From: Thiomargarita sp.
Lineage (GTDB): Bacteria > Pseudomonadota > Gammaproteobacteria > Beggiatoales > Beggiatoaceae
Direction of reading: 5' to 3'
DNA length: 45,815 bases
Assembly: GCA_020721045.1 (NCBI GenBank)
Contig: DYNN01000012.1
Coordinates: 1 to 45,815, forward strand
The first letter of the stretch is position 1; each line of letters opens with the position of its first letter. The notes beneath the pieces were generated by a model. The model was given only the letters and a program-made list of their open reading frames with translations. It was not told the origin of the DNA and made no database searches. Shown here in pieces: positions 35,144-44,074 of this stretch. A program made the translations under genes and the position numbers.

Positions 35144-36409
35144 ATGTATTGTAAACACTTTGGCTTACAAGCTGCACCCTTTAAAATTACGCCAGATACC
35201 CAATTATTTTATTTTGGCGGTAAGCGTGGTTTAATTCTTAATGCCTTAATTTACGCGATACAAAATGGGGAAGGTATCATCAAAGTGGTGGGTGAAGTGG
35301 GCAGTGGAAAAACTATGCTTTGTCGCATGTTGGAGGAAAAATTACCAAAACGGATTGAAATTGTCTATTTAGTTAATCCACACCTTTCACCAGATATGAT
35401 TTTACATGCGATTGCTTTTGAATTACGGTTAGTCGTTACTTCACAAAATAACCGTTTAGAGGTCATGCATCAATTACAAACAGTATTATTAGAAAAACAT
35501 GCGCTTAATCGGCAAATTGTCGTTTTTGTTGAAGAAGCGCAAAGTATGCCGTTAGAAACATTGGAAGAAATTCGTTTATTGAGTAACTTAGAAACAACAC
35601 GTCATAAACTATTACAGATTGTTTTATTTGGTCAACCTGAGTTGGATAAAAATCTAGCGGTATCACATATTCGTCAATTAAAAGAAAGAATTACTCATAG
35701 TTTTTACTTGCCACCTTTTACTCGAACGGAAGTTACAGAATATGTTACTTTTAGGCTACATCAGGTCGGTTATCGTGGTCATCGGATTTTTTCCGCATCT
35801 GCTATTCGGGTATTGACACGCGTTTCTCGAGGTTTACTTAGAAGAATTAATATCTTAGCAGACAAAGCACTATTAGCCGCTTTTGCAGAAAATACGCATT
35901 TTGTAACAGTCAAACATATTTGCCAAGCTGCGCGTGATAGTGATTTAAAATGTTGGTATTTTCCGTGGTTTCATGGTATTTGGTTAATTTTGTTAATTTG
36001 GCTATGGCAGCAATATCCAATTCTATTAACGATTGAACCTAAAGTTTCTTTGCCCATGATGACAGAAACACTATTGCAACAACGTTTACAAGCGACTAAA
36101 AACTGGTTAAATACCGCTAATCCTAAGCATTACACGATTCAAGTGATGTTAGGCAAAGAAAGTAAAGTGAGAGAATTGGATAGTTTGTTGAATAAATCGG
36201 AAATTCAGCCTTTATTATCAAATTTATATTTACATTTAGTTGATAAAAAAGATAAAACTGAATGGATTGTTACTTATAATGAGTTTAATGATTCTGCCGC
36301 AGCAAATGCAGCGATTATTTCTTTGCCTGCTTTATTAAAAAACAATAAGCCATTTGTGCGATCGATTGACAGTTTACAACGTAAATTGGGTGCTTTACCT
36401 AACGACTAA
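35144..36409 (+). CDS. ExeA-type AAA ATPase with membrane segment and SPOR domain
   Basis: A 421-residue protein. The N-terminal AAA+ domain is of the ExeA/GspA/MshM type: MYCKHFGLQAAPFKITPD, Walker A GEVGSGKT (residues 50-57), Walker B VVFVEEAQSM and a sensor LLSNLE. One transmembrane helix lies near residues 270-290 (WFHGIWLILLIWLW). The C-terminal periplasmic part ends in a SPOR domain (YTIQVMLG, then WIVTYNEFNDSAAANAAIISLPALL), which binds denuded peptidoglycan at division sites. This AAA-TM-SPOR layout is that of DamX-type and secretion-linked proteins. Start at ATG 35144 rather than TTG 35135. The 3' end overlaps the convergent receiver gene by four bases. Confidence 0.85.
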   Translation: MYCKHFGLQAAPFKITPDTQLFYFGGKRGLILNALIYAIQNGEGIIKVVGEVGSGKTMLCRMLEEKLPKRIEIVYLVNPHLSPDMILHAIAFELRLVVTSQNNRLEVMHQLQTVLLEKHALNRQIVVFVEEAQSMPLETLEEIRLLSNLETTRHKLLQIVLFGQPELDKNLAVSHIRQLKERITHSFYLPPFTRTEVTEYVTFRLHQVGYRGHRIFSASAIRVLTRVSRGLLRRINILADKALLAAFAENTHFVTVKHICQAARDSDLKCWYFPWFHGIWLILLIWLWQQYPILLTIEPKVSLPMMTETLLQQRLQATKNWLNTANPKHYTIQVMLGKESKVRELDSLLNKSEIQPLLSNLYLHLVDKKDKTEWIVTYNEFNDSAAANAAIISLPALLKNNKPFVRSIDSLQRKLGALPND

Positions 36410-36798
36410 TTTTCTTTGTGTAAGGCGTTTTTAATGAGTGCACGTAATTCGTTAATATTAACCGGTTTAGCAATAAAGCCATAAGCACCCGCTGCTAATA
36501 CTTCTGCTTTCAACTGTACTTGTTCTCCAAAATCGCCAGATGCTGAGAAAATAACAACGGGTAAATTTGGATAATGAATTTTGATATATCTCGTCAATTC
36601 TGAAATTCCATTACCATCAGGTAATATAACATCAGCAAGACAAACATCAAAAGTGTGTGACTGAAGTAATTGTTTTGCCGTTTGAATGTCTGATGCTGTT
36701 AGACACTTAATATCGACAGATTCTAATGTTAGGACTGATAGTGTTAATACATCAGCTTCATTTTCGACTAATAAACATAATGGGCAATTATTCATCAT
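36406..36798 (-). CDS. stand-alone PilR-like receiver domain
   Basis: A 130-residue response regulator made only of a receiver. It has the acceptor Asp in VCLADVILPDGNGISEL, the Ser switch in VIFSAS and the Lys in FIAKPVN; the acidic pocket is shifted to LLVENEADV. The LPDGNG wording resembles PilR/NtrC-type receivers, but the sigma54 AAA+ and Fis domains that PilR should carry are absent. The frame simply ends at the convergent neighbour, so an earlier output domain may have been lost. It follows the PilS-like kinase by 16 bases and is presumably its partner. It could work as a CheY-like diffusible or phosphate-sink protein. Confidence 0.85.
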   Translation of the reverse strand: MMNNCPLCLLVENEADVLTLSVLTLESVDIKCLTASDIQTAKQLLQSHTFDVCLADVILPDGNGISELTRYIKIHYPNLPVVIFSASGDFGEQVQLKAEVLAAGAYGFIAKPVNINELRALIKNALHKEN

Positions 36799-36814
36799 AA
36801 TTTGTTCTTAGGTA

Positions 36815-38536
36815 TTAATCAGTTTTGGCGAAAAGAATTTGAAAACAACAATTATGTCGATCATTTGTTAAGAGACGCAGGGTTGCGCCATTTGCATCAC
36901 AGCTTTCTTTGGCAATATATAATCCTAATCCGGTCCCTTTACCTACGTTTTTTTCTACCGTTTTTCCATTTTCAGTGGTGAAGAAAGGCTCAAAAATATA
37001 TTGAATGGCGGTTTCCCTTATCCCTGCACCTTGATCACATACGTTTAAATAAATACGGTTAGAGTGTGTTTCTGAACCAATAGTTAATTTTAACAGTATG
37101 GAATCTTCTGGATTTTCACGTAAAGCCGATCGCAAACCGTTTTCACACAAATTATATACAACCCGATGGAGTTGATCGAGATTAAATTGAATTAATGCTG
37201 TTGGTTGAAGAATATCAATTTTAATATGTTGTTGCTTGAGTTGTTTGTTCTGAATAAATTCTTCTGTAAAATTTCGTATCCACACGATTAAATCAATCTT
37301 TTCAATACTTTCATGTAGTTGAGTACGACCCAATTGCAAAACACCTTCTATTGTATTATTAATACGTCCACAATTTCTTAGAATAATTTTAATAAAACTT
37401 ATATTTTTTTCCGATAATCCAGTATCTTCTTCTAATAATTGTCCTGCTTGACTGATAGCAGATAAAGGGTTGCGAACTTCATGGGCAATTGCCGCGGTTA
37501 AACGACCTAATGCTACGAGTTTAACTTCTTGCGTTCGTTGTGCAATTTGAGCGGCACCCTCTAACACAATCGATGTTCCAACATGTTCTAGTTTAGTAAA
37601 TGTAGCCAACACTTCTAAATTTGCTTGTGGATAAAAAGATAAAATAGATTTGTTGATTTTGCCTTGTAATTGCCATTTATCAAAATGTGCAGATAATTCC
37701 GGAGCAAGTAAAACCAATAGACTATTTTGCTTTTGCGCACGTCTAATTTTATCCGCTTTCCAACCCAATAGAAAACAGGCTGCTTCATTAACAAAGTAGA
37801 TATGTGCAGTCATATTAATAATTAAGATACCCGGCGTTATTTCTTTATCCAATTTTGCTAGATGATACAATGTGATACGGCGCTGCTCTGCCAGTTGAGC
37901 GTGCAACTTACTTTTCTTAGCCAGTATGTAAGTTAGCAGTGCGGTGGCAAAAAAGGCAATCCCAAAAATACTTGCTTGTGAATAACTATTACCTTCCATG
38001 GGATAATAGTTGATATGCATTTTTGCGAAGAAAACGTGCAGTAGTAACGCTAAACTGGCAATCGCTGCAAAGAAAAAAACCACTCGTCCCTCAGAATCTA
38101 AGTGTATTTCAGTGAGTCCGCCTCCACCAATCACTGCAATAATTAGAAATACTCCTAAACCTTCGTTAAATCCACCACTAGAATGCATAATTAATGTAAT
38201 AACGATAATATCAACTGAAATTTGGATGAGTACTTGGAGTTTAAAGGATAGAACACGATAATAAATTGTAAAGAAACAAATAATCCCAAAACATAGATAA
38301 AATATATTAGTCCATTTAAACAAATCGTTATAGTAATGACCTAAAAATCCTACGACTTCTGTATAATAGTAAGGAATAAAAAAACAAGCAATTGCTAGCG
38401 TTAATCGATAAATATTAAATAAATGTAAAGATTTCCAACTAGAAGGGGCTGTTATATCAGCAATTTTTAATTTATTAGGACGTAAAAAAGCAAATTTTTT
38501 AACCATTATGATAATCTTTTTAAAATTACCCTTCAT
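36815..38536 (-). CDS. PilS-like membrane sensor histidine kinase
   Basis: A 573-residue inner-membrane kinase. Six hydrophobic segments occupy about residues 40-210 (including LTLAIACFFIPYYY and IFGIAFFATALLTYILA), then a PAS-like region (about 235-340). The dimerisation/phosphoacceptor region is LGRLTAAIAHEVRNPLSAISQAGQLL, close to PilS, and the HATPase domain shows NLCENGLRSA, CDQGAGI and GKGTGLGLYIAKE. PilS-PilR control type IV pilin transcription through sigma54. Here the partner is a receiver without an output domain, so the output is uncertain. The first ATG is used; an in-frame ATG at 38506 is possible. leuB ends 63 bases upstream. Confidence 0.88.
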   Translation of the reverse strand: MKGNFKKIIIMVKKFAFLRPNKLKIADITAPSSWKSLHLFNIYRLTLAIACFFIPYYYTEVVGFLGHYYNDLFKWTNIFYLCFGIICFFTIYYRVLSFKLQVLIQISVDIIVITLIMHSSGGFNEGLGVFLIIAVIGGGGLTEIHLDSEGRVVFFFAAIASLALLLHVFFAKMHINYYPMEGNSYSQASIFGIAFFATALLTYILAKKSKLHAQLAEQRRITLYHLAKLDKEITPGILIINMTAHIYFVNEAACFLLGWKADKIRRAQKQNSLLVLLAPELSAHFDKWQLQGKINKSILSFYPQANLEVLATFTKLEHVGTSIVLEGAAQIAQRTQEVKLVALGRLTAAIAHEVRNPLSAISQAGQLLEEDTGLSEKNISFIKIILRNCGRINNTIEGVLQLGRTQLHESIEKIDLIVWIRNFTEEFIQNKQLKQQHIKIDILQPTALIQFNLDQLHRVVYNLCENGLRSALRENPEDSILLKLTIGSETHSNRIYLNVCDQGAGIRETAIQYIFEPFFTTENGKTVEKNVGKGTGLGLYIAKESCDANGATLRLLTNDRHNCCFQILFAKTD

Positions 38537-38599
38537 TATCAGTAATATAATGATAATGAAAGGGATATTATGGAGCGATAAGTATTAATCGGTGTTTAC

Positions 38600-39682
38600 T
38601 TAAAATTGTTTTTGTAAGGCTGCAACCACAGCATCGCCCATTTCGCTAGTAGAAACTGTTTTTAAACCGGCTTCTTGAATGTCTTTGGTTCTGATGCCAT
38701 CACGTAATACTTGATGAACAGCATTATCTACTTTATCTGCTAAATCAGCCCGTTGTAAACTGTATTTTAATAACATAGCGACAGATAAAATGGTGGCTAA
38801 TGGATTGGCAATATTTTGACCTGCAATATCGGGTGCGGAGCCATGAATGGGTTCATACATCCCTTTATGATTGGCATCGAGTGAAGCAGAGGGTAACATA
38901 CCAATGGAACCTGTGAGCATGGAGGCTAAATCAGATAAAATATCGCCAAACATGTTAGTAGTGACGATCACATCAAATTGTTTAGGATAACGCACTAATT
39001 GCATTGCTGCATTGTCGACGTACATATGCGTCAATTGCACATCTGGGTAATTTTTGCCGACACGAGTCACTACTTCCCGCCAGAATTCAGTGGCTTCTAA
39101 TACATTTGCTTTATCCACAGAACATAGGCGTTTTTGTCGTTTTTGTGCACTGGTAAATGCGACGTGTGCAATGCGTTCAATTTCACTTTCCCGATAAACT
39201 AAGGTGTTAAATCCTTCGCGCTCACCATTATCTAAGGTTCTAATACCACGGGGTTTTCCAAAATAAATGCCGCCGGTTAATTCTCGCACAATTAAAATAT
39301 CAAGTCCGGAAACTACATCAGCTTTTAAAGTTGAAGCGTTGACTAATTCGGGAAAAACTGAGGCGGGTCTTAAGTTTGCAAACAATTCTAATTCAGAACG
39401 CAAGCCTAATAGCCCTTTTTCTGGACGAATAGAAATATCCAGCGGTTCCCATTTTACGCCACCCACCGCACCTAATAAAACGGCTGAAGCTTGTTTAACT
39501 AAAGCCAAAGTATCAGGTGGCAAAGGTACGCCAGTTGCGTCAATTGCGGCACCACCAATGAGTGCTTCTTGTATTTCAATGTCTAAACCAAAGTTTTTTA
39601 AGACGTCTAAAACTTTAAGGGCTTCAGCGATAATTTCAGGTCCAATACCATCACCGGGTAATACTGCAATTGTTTGTGTCAT
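38600..39682 (-). CDS. leuB: 3-isopropylmalate dehydrogenase
   Basis: Cytoplasmic NAD-dependent enzyme of leucine synthesis that oxidises and decarboxylates 3-isopropylmalate. The 360-residue protein has all family blocks: [13 protein letters not shown], the substrate loop [40 protein letters not shown] and [26 protein letters not shown] with metal-binding aspartates, and [18 protein letters not shown]. Its usual partners leuC and leuD are not adjacent; it follows the Asp-rich lipoprotein gene by 36 bases. Identification is secure. Confidence 0.96.
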   Translation of the reverse strand: MTQTIAVLPGDGIGPEIIAEALKVLDVLKNFGLDIEIQEALIGGAAIDATGVPLPPDTLALVKQASAVLLGAVGGVKWEPLDISIRPEKGLLGLRSELELFANLRPASVFPELVNASTLKADVVSGLDILIVRELTGGIYFGKPRGIRTLDNGEREGFNTLVYRESEIERIAHVAFTSAQKRQKRLCSVDKANVLEATEFWREVVTRVGKNYPDVQLTHMYVDNAAMQLVRYPKQFDVIVTTNMFGDILSDLASMLTGSIGMLPSASLDANHKGMYEPIHGSAPDIAGQNIANPLATILSVAMLLKYSLQRADLADKVDNAVHQVLRDGIRTKDIQEAGLKTVSTSEMGDAVVAALQKQF

Positions 39683-39718
39683 AATTAAATTGTCTAAATA
39701 AAATGGAATGAAAAATAA

Positions 39719-40153
39719 TTAACGGCGTTCACTTCGACTATCACCACGATTGTCACTACTATTATGATTATCGTCACTACTGTTAGTACTTTTCGAGCTA
39801 CTATCAGAATCCGATGTATCGCGGTGGCTGTCACGTTCATCGCGGTTGTCGTAGTTATTACGCGGCTCTTCCGTATTTGAACGGTGGCTATCACGCTCAT
39901 TACGGCTGTCGTCAGTGTCTCTTGTATTCCGTCTTGGATAACGATCATAATAGTCATAATCATGGTAGTAATAATCATCATCGTCAAATAAATCTAACCA
40001 AGGAAGAACACTGTTATAATAACCATGTGAATAATTATCGCGATATGGGTAATCCTCGTAGTCATAATATGATTCATGATATTTTTCTGGCACATAGTAG
40101 CAACCAGAGGATAAGATAATTACAAAATTGAGAATGATAAAAGATATTCGCAT
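39719..40153 (-). CDS. Asp/Tyr/Arg/Ser-rich low-complexity lipoprotein
   Basis: A 144-residue predicted lipoprotein of unknown function. A type II signal peptide ends in the lipobox LSSGC (Cys18). The mature chain is extremely polar: first Tyr/Asp-rich with clusters such as DDDDYYYHDYDYYD, then Arg/Asp/Ser/Asn-rich with a repeated ERDSHR motif. At DNA level a degenerate direct repeat with a 60-base period is visible (around 39821 and 39881). GGAGG lies six bases before the ATG. It is packed between tsaE (15 bases) and leuB (36 bases). Probably disordered and exposed; metal binding or a surface role is possible but unproven. Confidence 0.75.
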   Translation of the reverse strand: MRISFIILNFVIILSSGCYYVPEKYHESYYDYEDYPYRDNYSHGYYNSVLPWLDLFDDDDYYYHDYDYYDRYPRRNTRDTDDSRNERDSHRSNTEEPRNNYDNRDERDSHRDTSDSDSSSKSTNSSDDNHNSSDNRGDSRSERR

Positions 40154-40168
40154 AAATTCCTCCGTAAC

Positions 40169-40633
40169 TTATTGAAGCTTGAATAAAAACTGCTTTCCTA
40201 GTAAACTACCAGCAGCAACATTGAGTAATCGATTATTTTGGTTATGATAGGCAATGGATATCGTCAAATCAGCTATTGGCACAAAATCTCCCCCTTTATC
40301 CGCCCATTCAATCAAACAAATTGCATTATCATGAGTGTAGTCGCGTATACCCATATATTCCAGTTCTTCTGGGTCAGTTAAGCGATATAAATCAAAATGG
40401 TAAATTTTACGATTTTCTATTTCATAAGGTTCGACAAGTGTATAAGTTGGGCTTTTAACTGTACCTTGATGTCCGCAAGCTTGTAAAAAACCACGTACCA
40501 AAGTTGTCTTGCCAGTTCCCAATTCACCCGCGAGATAAATAATGCAACTATTTGAAAAATGAAGATAAGCTTGAGCAAGTTTGGCTCCAAATCGTATCAT
40601 ATCATCTGCGGTTGCAATAAAATAATCTGTCAT
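40169..40633 (-). CDS. tsaE: tRNA t6A biosynthesis ATPase TsaE
   Basis: Small ATPase of the TsaBDE complex that makes N6-threonylcarbamoyladenosine at position 37 of ANN-decoding tRNAs. The 154-residue product has Walker A GELGTGKTTL (from residue 36), the SPTYTLVEPYE switch block, YHFDLYRLTDPEELEYMGIRDY and LIEWADKG, all diagnostic. It starts 21 bases after the nifA stop and ends 15 bases before the lipoprotein gene, so an essential gene appears to share a transcript with nifLA, which is unusual. Identification is secure. Confidence 0.95.
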   Translation of the reverse strand: MTDYFIATADDMIRFGAKLAQAYLHFSNSCIIYLAGELGTGKTTLVRGFLQACGHQGTVKSPTYTLVEPYEIENRKIYHFDLYRLTDPEELEYMGIRDYTHDNAICLIEWADKGGDFVPIADLTISIAYHNQNNRLLNVAAGSLLGKQFLFKLQ

Positions 40634-40654
40634 ATCAATATATTATCGTGGCGG

Positions 40655-41797
40655 TTAAATATTTTTTACTTTAATATTCAAAGTCTGAATACGATAAGCA
40701 ATTTGCCGCGGTGTCATGTCAAGTAGTCGCGCTGCCTTTGCCTGCACCCAACCGGCTTGTTCTAACGCGGCAATCACCCGTTCTCGCTCATCCAATTTGG
40801 GGTCTTTTAAATCTATTTTGGCTTGAAGTGTTTGTGATAACGCCGCAGTATGACTGGTAATCGGAATTTGTTCTTCTAAACCTGTTAAACTGACTGCAAC
40901 TCGATCGATAGTACCATCTTCACTCATGATCGCTGCACGTTCCAAACAATTTTCTAATTCGCGCACATTGCCGGGCCAATCATGACGCATAAGTAAACGA
41001 ATTGCACTGTCGGTTAAACTGAGTGTACGGTGTTGTTTTTTAGCAATTTTTTTAATCAGAAAGTCGGCTAATTCAGGTAAATCTTCTATTCGTTCACGCA
41101 AAGCCGGTATCATAATAGGCATCACATTTAAGCGATAATATAAATCTTCTCTAAAATTACCCGCTTCAACTTCAGTTTCTAAATCAACATTAGTTGCGGC
41201 GATCACGCGTACATCGACTTTAATCGTACGATTTCCACCAACGCGTTCTAATTCACCTTCTTGTAATACGCGCAGTAATTTTGCTTGAAAAGTCGGTGGA
41301 ATTTCACCAATTTCGTCTAAAAATAAAGTGCCTCCATGCGCACGTTCAAATCGTCCTTTGTGTTGATTGATTGCGCCACTGAATGCGCCTTTTTCATGTC
41401 CAAATAGTTCTGATTCTAATAAATTTTCAGGCAATGCTGCACAGTTGACGCGAATAAATTCAGTATTACTACGGGGAGAATTATAATGAATCGCATTAGC
41501 AATCAATTCTTTACCTGTACCTGATTCGCCACGAATTAAAACAGTAGTATTCCATTTTGCCACTTGTCTAACAATGTCAAAAGTACGTTGCATTTTCGGT
41601 GAATGACCAATGATATTATCAAAACCATAAGTTCCTCGAATTGCCCAGCGTAAACGATCTCTTTCATCAGTTAAATCACGCTTTTTTCTTTCAATTTCAA
41701 TGCTTAAACGAATACTTTGTGCCATTAATTGGGCAACCATTTCCATAAAACGCGCACGTTCTGGCAATAATCCGTCGTTGATAATATTAGGCTGCGC
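40655..41797 (-). pseudogene. nifA: NifA, 3' part: sigma54 AAA+ and Fis domains (frameshifted)
   Basis: Central and C-terminal portion of NifA, the enhancer-binding activator of nitrogen-fixation genes. The AAA+ domain shows Walker A GESGTGKE, the sigma54-contact loop GAFSGA (usual form GAFTGA), the Walker B region [11 protein letters not shown] and [12 protein letters not shown] Fis-type HTH ends the protein ([19 protein letters not shown]). The interdomain cysteine cluster of oxygen-sensitive NifA is absent, in keeping with control by NifL. The frame continues upstream of its first possible start (TTG 41767) into [20 protein letters not shown], the natural linker after the GAF domain, but it is out of frame with that part by one base. 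Joined, the protein would be about 525 residues, the normal NifA length. Confidence 0.88.
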
Positions 41798-42233
41798 CCA
41801 TCAGCACACCAATTGGTTCTTCATCGCTGAGATAAATGGGCACGCCAATAAAAGGCAAAGTGGAATCGTATAAACCCAATCGATCTAAAAAACGCGGCTC
41901 ATCACCGATACATTTAATAACAATAGTTTTACGCGATTCAATCACCGCGCCGATAACACCTTCATTCGAGCGATAATGAACAGGTTTAGGCAGTTGTCGC
42001 TCGCCACAATAGAGGGCACTGATAGCCAGTTCTCCACTTTTATCACGTAATGTAACCATACCGTAATGCATACCGGTGGCATTGTGTAATACCCGTAATA
42101 CGCCTTCCAACGTTTCTTGTAAATGAAGGGAACGACTGAGTACGCGACCCACTTGAAAGAGTGCTTCCAATTCAGCTTCAATCAAGCGATTACGATCGGA
42201 TAATAATGTATTTTGATTAATAGGTGCAGACAC
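41787..42233 (-). pseudogene. nifA: NifA, 5' part: GAF domain (frameshifted)
   Basis: N-terminal GAF domain of NifA, 148 residues: LIEAELEALFQVGRVLSRSLHLQETLEGVLRVLHN, then GMHYGMVTLRD and EGVIGAVIESRKTIVI. It ends abruptly after IGVLMGAA at a TAA (41789-41787). Removing one G from the GGG run at 41797-41799 would restore IGVLM-AQPN and join it to the AAA+ part. GAF domains of NifA sense 2-oxoglutarate and govern inhibition by NifL. The gene starts 12 bases after nifL. Whether the frameshift is real, a sequencing error or a recoding site cannot be told from this sequence alone. Confidence 0.88.
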
Positions 42234-42245
42234 GATTAATTATTT

Positions 42246-43889
42246 CTACTCAAAAGATTTATTTGAATGCATAACGGGTAATTGAACGACAAAACAACAG
42301 CCTTCGGTATAAGTCGGTTCAATATAAATGGCACCCGCGTGTATATTCACAATTTCTTGCACACTCGCTAATCCCATGCCAGTCCTTTTGCCGGGTGCTG
42401 TGGTAAAGAAGGGTTCAAACACTTTCAATCGCAAATGCTCAGGGATACCCAAACCCGTATCTGCAATCGTAATGATCACTGCATTATCACGGGCAATAGT
42501 GGCAATACGTAGTTCTCTGATCCGTTGTCGATTTTCATGCATAGCGTCTAATGCATTATCAATCAATTGTTTAAATAAACTACGCAAACGACAAACGCGC
42601 CCTAATACTTTAGGCAATACCAAAGCCGGTTGCCAATCAACTACGACACCTTCTGCTAATAGACGTTGGGTACTGAGCGTCAAAACATCACGCAATAATT
42701 CGTTTAAATTGAGTGAAATATTGGCTTCTTCCATTGAATTAGGCATATGTTGGCGCAAATTATCTAAAGTATCTTGTCCACTGGTTAATGCTTGTTTAAG
42801 CACATCGTATAATGGATCATGTAGATAATGTGTGCCTAGACGACGTTCTAACATATTGACTGCGGCAGTGATTAAATTTAACGGTACTTGAAATTGATGA
42901 ATGGCAGCGGTTAATGTTTCACGCATTCCTTCAATTGATTTTTCCTCAGCCAACAAAGTACGCAACGCACTCATACGGACTTCTTCTTGTTGACGTTTTA
43001 ATTCTGTCACTTCATTGGCAATCAATAACAAGTAACTTTTCTTTTTGGCATCAAAAAAGGCATCGACGCGATTATCTCGTTCACGAAACCAACTGCCAGA
43101 ACAGGCAAACCAACGGGGTAAACGTCCACCACTCAAGTCAATTCGCACTTCTTGATCCATAAAACTACCATCGTTTAAGCGTAATTTATCACACTGTGCT
43201 TGACCAATATTATCACGAATATGTTTGATAAAAATTGAAACCGGTTCTTGTCCACGCAAATCTCCGACTAATTTTTTATATTCATGATTATCAAGGATAA
43301 CTTTACCTGTTTCATCAGTTAATACAATGATCACCCGCGCTGAATCAACCACCGTTTCAATCAATTTCTTTTGACTATGTACTTGCTGTTTTAAATGATG
43401 TTCAGCCGTCACATCGCGATGCATACCCAAATAATAGACCACTTCATTGGCGGCATTGAGCACCGGCGTGATTGTGATTTCCGCAAGATACGGTTGATCT
43501 GCCTTGGTTTTATTCAGCAAAACACCGGTCCAAGTTTTGTGCGTTTCAATTCGTTTCCACAATTCTTTGTAAACTGTCGTAGGTGTGTGTTTATCAGATA
43601 AAATAGAATGATTTTTACCTGCAATTTCGTCATAAGTGTAGCCCGTTACTCGTTCAAAAGCTGGATTAACATATAAAATAGTCGCATTTAAGTCGGTGAT
43701 AGAAATCGCAATGGGTGCTTGTTCAACAGCTTCGTAAAATAGGCGTGGTGCTAACACACTGATTGGCAACATCGCTTCTTTAAAGGCGGTAATAATTTCA
43801 GCCGGTGTACCCATAGGCGGGGCAGCGAGAAAAGTCGCAATGGCTTCGGCTAAGTTATCAAGAACCAAGTGGGCTTGCTGGCTGCTCAT
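42246..43889 (-). CDS. nifL: nitrogen fixation regulatory protein NifL
   Basis: Redox- and nitrogen-sensing anti-activator that binds NifA and blocks it under oxygen or fixed nitrogen. The 547-residue protein matches the Azotobacter type: PAS1, the FAD domain (about 48-165: [42 protein letters not shown] and [10 protein letters not shown]), PAS2 (about 175-295), an H-domain that keeps the histidine (H331 in [11 protein letters not shown]) and a HATPase-like ADP-binding domain ([30 protein letters not shown]). It is the first gene of the nifLA unit, with a strong sigma70-type promoter upstream. It looks intact, unlike its partner nifA. Confidence 0.93.
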   Translation of the reverse strand: MSSQQAHLVLDNLAEAIATFLAAPPMGTPAEIITAFKEAMLPISVLAPRLFYEAVEQAPIAISITDLNATILYVNPAFERVTGYTYDEIAGKNHSILSDKHTPTTVYKELWKRIETHKTWTGVLLNKTKADQPYLAEITITPVLNAANEVVYYLGMHRDVTAEHHLKQQVHSQKKLIETVVDSARVIIVLTDETGKVILDNHEYKKLVGDLRGQEPVSIFIKHIRDNIGQAQCDKLRLNDGSFMDQEVRIDLSGGRLPRWFACSGSWFRERDNRVDAFFDAKKKSYLLLIANEVTELKRQQEEVRMSALRTLLAEEKSIEGMRETLTAAIHQFQVPLNLITAAVNMLERRLGTHYLHDPLYDVLKQALTSGQDTLDNLRQHMPNSMEEANISLNLNELLRDVLTLSTQRLLAEGVVVDWQPALVLPKVLGRVCRLRSLFKQLIDNALDAMHENRQRIRELRIATIARDNAVIITIADTGLGIPEHLRLKVFEPFFTTAPGKRTGMGLASVQEIVNIHAGAIYIEPTYTEGCCFVVQLPVMHSNKSFE

Positions 43890-43962
43890 TTAAAAATGCT
43901 CTGTGTTATCCAAAAAATAAAAAATTTAATAAAAACATAATGTTCTTTTTATATAGAAGCGT

Positions 43963-43991
43963 ATTGTACAAAAATAAAACTTGTTAAGCAA
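43963..43991 (-). promoter_or_regulatory. predicted sigma70 promoter of nifLA
   Basis: Minus-strand TTGCTT (43991-43986) and TACAAT (43968-43963) are separated by exactly 17 bases. The leader to nifL would be about 65 bases. I looked for a sigma54 -24/-12 site (TGGC-N9-TGC type) and an NtrC or NifA enhancer in this 185-base gap and saw none, which suggests constitutive nifLA expression as in Azotobacter. Confidence 0.55.
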
Positions 43992-44074
43992 TGAGCTACT
44001 GTGTCATCCAGCAATTCTCAATTTAATTATATACAAAACGGGTTGTGTTAGCATAACCTAACAATTACCACCAC

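Noticed and set aside
43890-44074. sigma54 promoter for nifLA
   Set aside because: No -24/-12 element with correct GG-N10-GC spacing was found. A sigma70-type site fits well.
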